This document shows, piece after piece, positions 1-9,630 of a DNA stretch of 64,000 nt. Under the pieces are notes generated by a model that was given only the letters and a program-made list of their open reading frames with translations, ran no database searches and was not told the DNA's origin. Source of the DNA: Erythrocercus mccallii (taxonomy: Eukaryota > Chordata > Aves > Passeriformes > Dicruridae); the NCBI GenBank assembly GCA_013397435.1, contig VZRG01001529.1:62001-126000 (forward strand), given 5' to 3'. The translations under genes were made by a program, and so were the position numbers. Numbering within the stretch: position 1 is the stretch's first letter; every line of letters begins with the position of its first letter.

Positions 1-973
1 AATTAGTGCATTGTTGAATGTTGGAAGTATATAGAAAAATTGAATGAGCATTTTCATACATACGTTCATACATTCATTTTATGTTTTCTACCCAGTGTAT
101 GAGATGTTTAAATATTAGGATAAAAATAGACAATTCCAATCAACCATTTAATTCCCAATAACCTAAAATCTGTGGAACATCAAGTATGTGTTATTCATGC
201 CTCTTTTTTTCATAAGGATGTGTTTGGGAGTGTATTTAAGAGACTATATAATGGTCACATTAAATAAACAAAGCCAAAAAATCCTTCTGAAAGTACCCTG
301 AATGATTGGTAGGAATATCATGATCAAATAACACAATATGAGATATCAATAATCAGCCAGCCTGATTGCAAGAAATACAAATTGCAATTAACTCATACCT
401 ATACTTGTTTTTTGTGGATGTGTTTGTGATTGGATTAAGCAAAGAAAGCTCAGTCCAATGAAGTCTGAATATATGTGACAATTAGAAATATAAAATAGTG
501 GACATGGAATGAAGTGGACAGAGAATATTAAAAATCTGTTTTCCTACTGCCCATGTGCAGAGTGTCCTGTAGTGCCAGGGCTGTGTCTCTGAGCAGCAGG
601 AGACGCAGATGGTGGGGTATCCACTGCATGGGTACTTTTCTGCGTTGGTAACTTCCCACAAGACTGGCTTTGGTTAGGGGACCCACATGGAAAGCACCTT
701 AGCTGATGGAAATAAGCATGGTGAGAGAGATCTCTGGGCTTTGCCCACATTTTGTGTGGGACTTTTTCACATATGGCTCAGTCTGTGTGGGCTTTGCTCT
801 GCATAGCAGTGGTCAGACTTGATTTGCCTGCTGAGCTAAAGTGGGTGTCATTTAATGTCCCAGCAGATTTGAGGGAGAGCGTATGTGATGTGGTCTGGGA
901 CTTTTAAAGTACCTGAATATAAATCAGCTATGCAAACCCTTGCTTTCTAACAAGAACTCTCAATTTTTCCCAG

Positions 974-1069
974 GTAGCAAACAGCCATTAACTGAGGGGA
1001 AAAGGACAGTCCAGTTACCTGTTGTGGGTACATTTCCAGTTACCCCATCACTGGATCCAGGGTTACAAG
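974..1069 (+). other. Exon-like stretch of unknown identity
   Basis: A 96-nt segment lies between a good acceptor (pyrimidine-rich run ending in tttttcccag at 973) and a good donor (acaag followed by gtgagg at 1070). One frame is open throughout, phase 1 at both ends, and would encode about 32 residues rich in Pro, Val and Thr. It does not look collagenous and I do not recognise it. It may be a cryptic exon, an exon of a noncoding transcript or chance. No matching neighbouring exon was seen. Confidence 0.2.
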
Positions 1070-2792
1070 GTGAGGCTGTGTTCATGTGCTGTAGTGGCAC
1101 CAGGTTTAAGTATTTCAGCTGCTGCCAGAAATGATGTAACAAGAGAGGTAAGAAGTTTTTGCATATAAGTTTTTGCCTGCCATGGGGATCTTAGGGTAGA
1201 GGGATTTTTGAGCAGCAAATAAGTTATGCTATTGTGGAAATGTACAACCATCTTTAAGCTTTAATAACAACTTTATAAATAACTGAGGCTTATCTAAGCT
1301 ATCAATCTTTGAAAAGGGTAAGAAGAGGCTGATTTCCTGAACTACATCATGAAAGCAATCAGTTGAGGCAAAATAAAGCATATCAGTGAGTATGGAGAGT
1401 AGATATTGTCCTCCACAATCTGCTTCAGCCCATTAACCAGACAAAAATCCACATGGCTATGGGTCATAACTTTGAAAATAAGCCTACCTCATAAAGAGTA
1501 CTGCATTGAAATAAGAATTTCAAAAAGCTTTCTAAAAGGGCTCAGTTTGCACGTTTTTTCACAGCAAAAAAAGAAATGTAAGCTTTGTTTCTGAGTAAAC
1601 TATGTTTTCAATTAGCACTTAATGTTTAAAGGCAATCCAAAATGGGCTCCACACATGCATTCACAGAATCTTAGTGCAATAAGGCTCATAAAAGATAAAA
1701 AATATTGGAAAGAAGACAGCATGGAAAGGAAATGGAAAAGTAAAGCAGACAGAATAAACCTTCTTTGCATTCTCTATTTCAACCTGGACACAACTGAACT
1801 GACATTTATTTAATGTCGTGGGCTTACAGTTCTAGTAGTGACACCAACACCCCTAGTGCTAGAATTATAACTCTATTACAGAAATTTTCCTTTGTTTCAG
1901 CTTTGTGTGAATGTGATGCATAAATTCAAGTCTTATATCCCTGACTTACACACATTCTGGTTCCTTTTTTCTCCTTTTTCTTTATTACTTGCTTTCACTG
2001 TTGTTGCTAGTTCCCTTTCTTTTATTAATCAGCCATAATTTTGTCCATGTTGGCATAGTTTTTCCCTGGCTGCTCAAAAGAAAGAAATGGGGAATGCCCA
2101 TGTCAACATGGAAAATACTAAAAATATGACAAGTTTTTCTTTTTCACGATTTTAATTTTTTTTAATTGGGTTTTATGAATGCCCTGGTTTCCATTTATCA
2201 GATCTTACCACCTGATAGAAGTAGATTTTATTTTCTAGAAGAGGACTCACTTTTAAGAGCGAATATAGCCCTTATATGAATCACATTTTATTGCTTGAAG
2301 AAAAATAGTGCTGGAAAGAATCTAAAAGGATCATCTCAACTATTCCAATCCTTTAAAGAAGATTGAAGTTTATGTACTAATAGAGTGATGAAAAGATGGT
2401 AAAAAGGGGGTGGAAGCTTCCATCACAAGAGAATACATTAATTCAGCAGCTGGAATATTGCTGCAAACTTCAACAGATGCAATGATTCAACCCTGTGTCT
2501 ACTGCTTTGAGTTGGTGTCAAAAATGCCTGCCTCGAAATTATTAAATCTGTTTCTTCTTACTAATTAAAGATATTGAAAGATGTATTTTAAGAAGGCTAC
2601 CTTATAGAAAGTTGAGAAATTCCAGTAAGATGCTGAGCAAGCTAAGTTCCTTTTGTCAATGGAGCTGAGGCCTTTCCCAATTTTAAATGGTAAGTAAGTG
2701 GAATCAAAGGTACTTCAGCTATCCAGGACAAAACCCCATAGGTTTAAATTTTTTTTTTTTCTGGAAAATGTAAATTTAACATAGGGCATTGT

Positions 2793-2920
2793 ATCATAGA
2801 ATATGCTGAGTTGGAAGGGACCCATCAAGATCATCGAGTCCAACTCATGGTTAAACACAGCACACGCCAAGAATCCCACCACGTCCCTGAGAACGTTGTC
2901 CAAATGTATCTATAGATACT
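2793..2920 (-). mobile_element. CR1 retroposon fragment (3' end)
   Basis: The + strand begins atcatagaatatgctgag, followed by the ttggaagggaccc and gatcatcgagtccaactc blocks typical of the reverse complement of a bird CR1 3' end. Later blocks (aatcccaccacgtccctgag, gttgtccaaatg) match the next part of the same family. It is a truncated noncoding 3' fragment; boundaries are approximate. Confidence 0.85.
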
Positions 2921-5254
2921 GAACATACACTAAACATCTGCTAAGGTTTTTCTAACATGGGAAACAATATCCTGTGTAAATGGATCCCTTCAGTCCTACT
3001 TTATAGTGTGTGTAAAGTCACAGGCACTTTGTTTCATATGGATGTAATAATAAATATGGGGGTTTAGGGGGAAAATATATTCCTTATTTTAGTGGCCCTT
3101 TCCCTGTGAGGGAAGACACTCCTTGGACCTGTCTCCACTTCTGGCTTGCACAGTTCCCCATCTGCTCAGGACACTCCCTCCTGCAGGCCACAGGCCACCC
3201 AGCATGGTTCCCCCATAGCTCGCTGCAGGCAGCAGGCTCAGGCCCAGAGCAACTGCTGACAAAGTCTCATTTTGAGCTCAGACACATTCCAGTGCATTTG
3301 GTTACCTTGGGGTTTATCTTACTCAGAAACTTAGTCTGTAGAGCTTGATCAGTAACTAACTTTCCTTGGAGCATTATGTATATATTTTTCTCTAAGATTT
3401 ATTTTACCATGTGTATTCTGTGACTGGCTTGGTGATTCTAAAGTCCCTTCTGGAGCTGCTTTAGCCGTTCTCCAGTCACATCTGTAGGCCAGCTCTCTTA
3501 GTTGGCATGTAGCATGTACAGGCTTTTCAGCATTTTTATTTTGCTAGGAAATCAGATGTAACTTGGGAGCAATGTAGTTTGTAGGACTGCATTCTGAACT
3601 GCTTGCTCATGTTATGGTTGGTAAGAACATTGCTACAAACTTAAATTTTTTATTCCTTTTTATGACTCCATCAGCTTTGGATGTTCTACAAATTCAGTTC
3701 TAAGGCTGAAGATCAATGCTTTAAAAATAACAGTGTAATGATAGGGAAAACAATTGGCTGTGGTATTGATCACAGCCTGATAGTGACCAATGGGATGTTA
3801 GTCCATGAGACCAAAATGGAAACCATGGGCTCTTTTCTTACCCAAACTGAAGCAATTATACAGAGCTGAACACGGGTCCAGGCAGCATGCTGTGCTAATA
3901 TGACTATTTTGCTTCTGGTATTTGAGGACACACACTCATAGTCCATAATTTGCACATAAATACTGGTGACTATAGGGTTCCATCTGCATGGGACTTTAGA
4001 TAAGAGCATGGGCAAAATGAGTTTGAGCTCCACATCATCTTCCTGTCCTTTCAGTGGGGTCATTGATGCTTCTTACATTTCTGAGAATAAATTCTGTAAT
4101 ATTTCTGAACATGTGAAACGTGCAGCAATTACATCCATTTAAATAAACAGCAACAGATGCAAAATTTCAACAAACATGGATGAAATCAACACTTAAGATT
4201 TTAACTGTGTCCTTATTTTACACAATATAAACTCTCAAAGACAGATACAGTGTTTTGTTTCTTGAAGACACGGTATGTTATACTAGGACATGATGACAAG
4301 TTCCCAAAGGGCTCATTTTGTGCTGCACTGAGTGTATTAAAGCACAGTTCAGTGGTCTGAAATCTGTGTTAAGACTAACTAGTTCTACGTAGTCTTGGAC
4401 ATAAATTTTAAAATAAAGGAATGACAATCAAATAATACTATTTAAAAACTGTGGATAAAGTTTAGTGGTGGTGATTAAGTAATCCTGAGCCTCAATGCAT
4501 CTTATAACAAGCCTATTCCCACAAGAGAATAGGGTTAAAAATAAACTTTCAGCCAGATTTTTTCTTCACAGTCCCATTGATTTAAGTGATTCCCTAGGTC
4601 AGAAAAATTGTTGGAGTTATGAATATGCTTGTTGGATAGGACTTTAACTCCTTTTGCAGGGACTTTCAGTCAATGAAAAAGAACAAAGTAAGCTATCTTA
4701 GGGTCCTAAGGTAAATTAATTAAATATTAGGGAAAAAAACCCAGTGAAGGCCATCAATTGGGACCTATTTGAATTACAGATTAGCATTTGCCCTTGCCAC
4801 TTAAGTGGGTAGCTTGCTGTGATCCCTTTATGTTCTCACTTAATCAGTTTAAGTTCTTAGGCAGACAAAAGCCAGCTTGACAATGAATTTGTAATAAAGA
4901 ATAAAATAATGATGCTGTTTTTCCTGTTCTAGGTAAAGAATAATTTTCAGAGGACTTCATGCAAGACTTTCCCTAATTATTTCCCTAATTAATTCCTTGA
5001 CTTTTTTCCTTAGACTAATGTTGAGTTTAATTTAATTGAGACATTCTAAAGGAAAGGCTGCCAGTGCTAATAACTTATTGAATTTACTGGGTTTGGAGCT
5101 CCTCATAGCAACAGCCCATTTATGGTGACTGACATAATCCAAGACTCCTTACTAACAGTTTTAAAGCAAAGTATCATCCTATGTCCCGAAATAAAAATAA
5201 ACTGAAACAACATTAAAAAGCTTGAATGCAACAAGGAAAGATGTCTTTCCTCTA

Positions 5255-5686
5255 TTAGGACTTAAATTCATTTATTAAACCTTCCCACACAAACGTAAAT
5301 GGGAATATTTTCCCACAACTGAGCAGCAGCGTTACTGATGTAGCATTGTTTAAATCTCTAGCTGATACTAGATTTTTGGTGGATTTCTCTGTAGGAAGAT
5401 TATAATCTTGAGACTGTGCAGTTTGGAATTTAAAATATGATTTAAAAGTAGTATAATATTCCTCTGTTTTCATTTTTGTCCTTTTCTGTAGTTTCCTACT
5501 ACATTTTCTCATTTTAAATAGCAGAATTTTCTCTCCTTTATTATGTGAAAGAGCTATATAAAATGGCAAAACTGATTCCTTATGCAGTAATGGTCTTAAA
5601 ACTGCAAAGTGAATGCACTTCAAAGGTAGAACTATTTTCCTCTCATATATTATTTCAGTCATGTTCATTTTAATGGTTAATTCCAA
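5255..5686 (-). other. 143-codon open frame, probably not a gene
   Basis: This is the longest open frame in the upstream flank. The predicted product is basic and lysine-rich with no signal peptide, transmembrane segment or domain I recognise. The DNA is as AT-rich as its surroundings, and I saw no splice, promoter or polyadenylation context. It is most likely a chance frame and is listed so the stretch is accounted for. Confidence 0.1.
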
Positions 5687-6659
5687 GAAAGGGCAAGCAT
5701 TTTAGTGGACTATATTTTTGCAAGTTAAATATATGGTGTGGCAATTTGCTGCTTTTTTTTTAAGCTAAGTGTGTGATCGAAGAAGTTATACAAGGTGGAA
5801 GTTTCAAACAGCACTTACCATGGATTTAACTGCCTACATAAAACTTGATGGCAACTCTCACACTGGTGTGAGCTCCCTTTGGTGAAACCGCACTGCTTTT
5901 GAAAATCTTGCTTGTCTTTGAACAGATACCTTTTGAATTCAGCTAGAGTTTATTTCCAGTTTCCATGAATCCACTCATTTCATATTGATCTAAAACACTG
6001 GTGCAGGTTCTCATATGTAGCAGATAGCTTGCTCATTTATATGAAGATAATTTTATCAGCTTGGTACAGATTAATTTAGAACAGGAGCACGTCACACTGT
6101 ATGTAACAGTGTGAAAAGTGTGAGAGGCTCTTAAACTCTACTGGAGAGACCCTCATGGAGGCTGGATTTTAATTGCTCATATGTATGCATGGTCGGATGC
6201 ATCTGAAACTGCTAACTGGGTTTTTCTGGCCTGACTTTGAGATTTTGAAAGGTTTAAGTGTGTGGGTTATATTTTAATATATTTCTGGGTCTTCACAATT
6301 ACCTAAGAGTATTCCCTAGCCTCATCTATCACTCACAAGGTGCTTTGACTTTTGAGTAATTTTGAATTTTATGTGTGAGTTTTAGGTCAGATAACTTACT
6401 GACTTACTGGCTAAAGGTATGTAATGTCAGCAAACAGGATATTAAGGAGTATTCAGTTATGTATTTTTTTTTAGGGTATTGTATCATGACATTTCTAGGA
6501 GTGTCCTAGCTTTGGTGACAGCTCTCATTTCACCAAGACTTTTTAGAGCTTATCACTGAGCACACACTACTTTTGTGTGAAGATTTTGCTATTGTGTTGT
6601 TGTTTCCCTTCATGGTGTATAATGATTCTAAAACATGAAGGTTGCTCTAATGTGAAGCA

Positions 6660-7054
6660 TGAAACACCTCTCCTGTGAAGACAGGCTGGAGGAGTTGGGG
6701 TTGCTCAGCCTGGAGAAGGCTCTGGGAAGGCCTTATAGTATCCTGCCAGTACCTGAAGGGGGTCTGTCAGAAAGATGGGGACACACATTTTAGTAGGGCC
6801 TGTTAGATTGGACAAGGGGTAATGGCTTTAAACTAAAAGAATGTAGACTCAGACTAGCTATAAAGAGGAATTTTATGATGAGAGTGATGAAACACTGGAA
6901 AAGGAGTCCCAGAGAGGTGGTGGATGCCCCATGCCTGGAAACCTTCAAGGTCAGGCTGAACAGAGCTCTGAGAATGTCCCTCCTAGTTGCAGAGGGCTTG
7001 GACTAGATGACCTGTAAAGGTCCATTACAACCTTAACTATTCTGTGATTCTATT
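6660..7054 (+). mobile_element. CR1 retroposon fragment, plus orientation
   Basis: About 395 bp of the CR1 3' region. Family blocks in order are: acaggctggaggagttgggg, ttgctcagcctggagaagg, a diverged middle, gagaggtggtggatgcccc, ggaaaccttcaaggtcaggc, gcttggactagatgacc, and the terminal tctgtgattctatta octamer-type end near 7054. The end marks the element's 3' terminus and therefore + orientation. It is 5'-truncated, as usual for CR1, and has no intact coding frame. Confidence 0.92.
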
Positions 7055-9234
7055 AGAAAGTGATTTTTTAATCATGTCATATCACTTTTTCATGTCCTGT
7101 GAGTAATCAGCCACAAATCGGTAGTTGAGGCAATCCTCAATTCAAAGTGTCTCCTGCTGGTGGAAGGAGCCTGGGTTTGTTTCGTGCTTTTCCACATTTA
7201 TTGCTCTACTGAGATGGACTAGACAAAGAGGATTCAGTCCTACCACTTCTGCAGTGTCTCTGTCTACTAAATTTGGTGTGGTTACATACTGTAAGCTGGA
7301 TGTATAACAATGAAGGTGGATTGGAGAAGAATCTGCTTCAGGAGTTGGGGCCCAGTATTCTCCTCCGAAGGAATTTCCTTCCTTGTGTAAGTTTTCCTTG
7401 GCACAGAAGAAAAATGAGCTCCAAAAAAGGCTTTACTTGTGAATCCATGACCTTGGGCTAATTTACGAAATTCCACATTCCTCTGTTCTTACAGAATCCT
7501 AAAATCTATGGAAAAAAGTGAAAAACCATTGGAGAGAAGTTGCTGCAAAAAATATATATTATTGTATTCGATGTTGGCTTCTCCCCTGTTGAAGAGGGGA
7601 GAAGTGACACTGAGCATACTTGGAATTTTTTATCTGCCCACTCTTAATTGCTTCATCTTACCCTATTCACAGTGGTGTTACCTGAAGATTTTCTCTCACT
7701 CATATCCAATGGAATGTTATCAAATAGCTTAGACCTGGATGTGAATTTGTTTAAATGAAAAATTATAGATTTAATGACTCCATATGATTCTTGTAATAAA
7801 ACTGAAACCATCTTTTAAGTGCAGAACCATGATAAAAGGAAGTATTTATAAGGGGGTATAAGGAGATGGATTCAGTTAGTATCCTTTTCTATTCTATTGT
7901 TCATCTGTTTTAGTTATCTGTCATAGTTTGTTGGTGAGACCAAAGCAGAATTAGATATGAAGGGCAACTTTTAGATACCACCGTAGGACTCTCTCCTAGC
8001 AGTGAAATGGCAGAAGGTATCTTTAAATACATGAGATATAATAAGAAATGTCAAGACAGCTTGGTGCAAGAAAGTAGGGAACTTTGATGTTGTTGTCTAT
8101 CAGTGTATTTTTACATTAATCGTTAGTTTGTTATTAGAGTAGGTTTGATGTAGCATCACAGTGCTGTACCATTTTCTGGGTTACCTTTCTTCTTCTGGGC
8201 ATTCTGGTCCTTTGAAGAGACAGAAGAAAACTTCACAGGCTTTAGGATTCTGCGTCGCTGAGAGGTGCTAAATCATGCTGTGATTAGCCACGGAGTTTCC
8301 GATCTGTATGAATCCAGGTGAAGATGTTTACTTCAAATGGGATTGTTCTCGAGCTGAAATGTCTGAACACAGAAAACCTTCCAGCAGACGAATCTACATT
8401 TCCCTGCAGCAGGTATAGGTGACCCTATTCTTAGCTAATGAGGGGATTAGTGACTGAGCTTCCTTTCAGCAGACCATAAACACTGTGGGAAGAAAGAAAT
8501 TTATCATTCTACTCCCAGCTGCAAGTGATTTACAAAAGAGAGATTTGCTTAGTGCTCACGCTAGAATGCTAATTATGGCACATTGTTAAGGGCTAAATAC
8601 TAGGCTGAGGCTTAGGTAGGTTTGTCAGGGAACAGGAGCGGAGAAATCTTGAAGAAAAGCAGGTAATTGGATAGTTTGAACAGGCATTCTGGTGTCAGAA
8701 GTGTAGAGCATCTTCCGGTGATTTCCAAAGCTTCCCACCTGGTAGGACAGTAAATATAGAGCACGTAGGCATTTGAGGAAAAAATATTCAGCAAAAGAAT
8801 TAATTTGAGAATGATTATTTGCCTTTGGATGAAAGAGGCTTATACACAAGTTCCTGAAAGGAGCTGCCTTATTTTAGCTCTGCGAGCCTCTCTCGAGGGG
8901 CTTGGAGTCCCGTTTGATAACACAGCGAGACAGGGGGCACTTCTCAGGGGAGAGGAGGAAATCCTCCTCTGGCGTGCTGGAAAGGATCAAGTTCCTAACA
9001 AGGGAATCAGCTCCAAATGGGGCTATACCCTCCATTTCCAGGAAGCGTGCACTGGGTGTGGTAAAAGCAGAGCTTTCTCTTCCTGACAGCTTCTTCAAAC
9101 TCTGCTTTTGCTTGCTTAATAAATGGTCCTAAAAAAGCACATGCACTGCACAGCAGCAGGAAAATACCCTGCAAGTGTGCTCGTAAAGAGAAAAGTTCAA
9201 GGAGGAGTGAAGCCAGCTCTGATTCGGTTATTTA

Positions 9235-9244
9235 CCATCAATCA
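9235..9244 (-). promoter_or_regulatory. PBX/HOX-type binding site in the proximal promoter
   Basis: Read on the minus strand this is TGATTGATGG, which fits the composite PBX-HOX consensus TGATNNATNN. It sits about 85 bp upstream of the TATA-like box and about 115-125 bp upstream of the inferred transcription start. From memory, a PBX/PREP/HOX complex has been reported to act on the human COL5A2 promoter in roughly this interval, which supports a functional reading. Binding here is inferred from sequence only. Confidence 0.5.
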
Positions 9245-9328
9245 GACTGTTGCTTGGCAGGGAGTGGATGATTAGGAGCCTGAACGAGCTGAAAAGGGGC
9301 AGGAAGAAAGTGGAGGCAGCATTCTTCC

Positions 9329-9337
9329 TATTTAAAG
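9329..9337 (+). promoter_or_regulatory. TATA-like box of COL5A2
   Basis: The sequence TATTTAAAG lies about 190 bp upstream of the start codon. If it acts as a TATA box, transcription would start near 9360 and give a 5' UTR of about 170 nt. No other TATA-like motif in the last few hundred bases is as well placed. The start site itself cannot be seen from sequence. Confidence 0.45.
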
Positions 9338-9359
9338 CTGCATCCCCTGAAAGGAGTGT

Positions 9360-9527
9360 TTGCAGACTGCGCTGGAGCTGGTGCTGAAAAGAGGGCTCGC
9401 AGGCTTTGTCCTGGACCTGATGCAGAAAGGCAGAACGACTCCTCAACTGGCTTCATGGTGCTAAAATAACCTTACGATTCTACACTTTTTTTGCTGCCCA
9501 GGGAGGATACATGTCTAATATCTAGGC
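9360..9527 (+). promoter_or_regulatory. Inferred COL5A2 5' UTR with three upstream ORFs
   Basis: The 5' end is inferred from the TATA-like box. Three short upstream reading frames occur before the main start. uORF1 (9420-9464) has 14 codons plus stop; uORF2 (9455-9469) has 4 codons plus stop and overlaps uORF1; uORF3 (9511-9525) is MSNI plus a TAG that ends two bases before the main ATG. Upstream AUGs close to the start are a known trait of type I and III procollagen mRNAs and may dampen or gate translation. Confidence 0.55.
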
Positions 9528-9537
9528 ATGATGGCAG
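9494..9537 (+). promoter_or_regulatory. Collagen-type 5' stem-loop around the start codon
   Basis: Upper stem: CATGTCTA (9510-9517) pairs with TAGGCATG (9523-9530), eight pairs including one U-G wobble, closing a five-base loop ATATC. Lower stem: CTGCC (9494-9498) pairs with GGCAG (9533-9537). The stems are separated by an asymmetric internal loop of 11 nt on the 5' side and 2 nt on the 3' side. The main AUG (9528-9530) is inside the upper stem. This matches the layout of the 5' stem-loop of COL1A1, COL1A2 and COL3A1 mRNAs, which LARP6 binds. LARP6 binding to this RNA is inference. Confidence 0.65.
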
Positions 9538-9630
9538 TCTTGGTACAAACGAGAACTTTTTTCATCCTCGCTGCTTTATTAGGCCGATTTGTCACCATAA
9601 AAGCGCAAGAACTGGAAGAGTATGAAGGTG
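9528..9630 (+). CDS. COL5A2: COL5A2 coding exon 1: signal peptide and acidic linker
   Basis: Encodes residues 1-34 plus the first base of codon 35. Residues 1-26 form a signal peptide: a short N-region (MMAVLVQTRT), a hydrophobic core (FFILAALLGRFV) and a cleavage context ending in A26 before Q27. An acidic stretch QELEEYEG follows. The double ATG (9528 and 9531) is shared with the human protein; the second has the better context (A at -3, G at +4) but the first is the conventional start. The donor is GGTG/gtgagt, with the intron starting at 9631, phase 1. Confidence 0.93.

Larger units (their letters stand above)
1..9359. other. Upstream flank of COL5A2, no recognised gene
   Basis: AT-rich DNA with two CR1 fragments (2793-2920 and 6660-7054), which are entered separately. 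No open frame here resembles a protein I know; the longest is 143 codons on the minus strand at 5255-5686, with no domain I recognise. In mammals the gene beyond the COL5A2 5' end is WDR75 (from memory), but I saw none of its WD-repeat coding sequence, so this looks like intergenic DNA. The last several hundred bases before 9360 are less AT-rich and probably belong to the promoter region. Confidence 0.6.
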
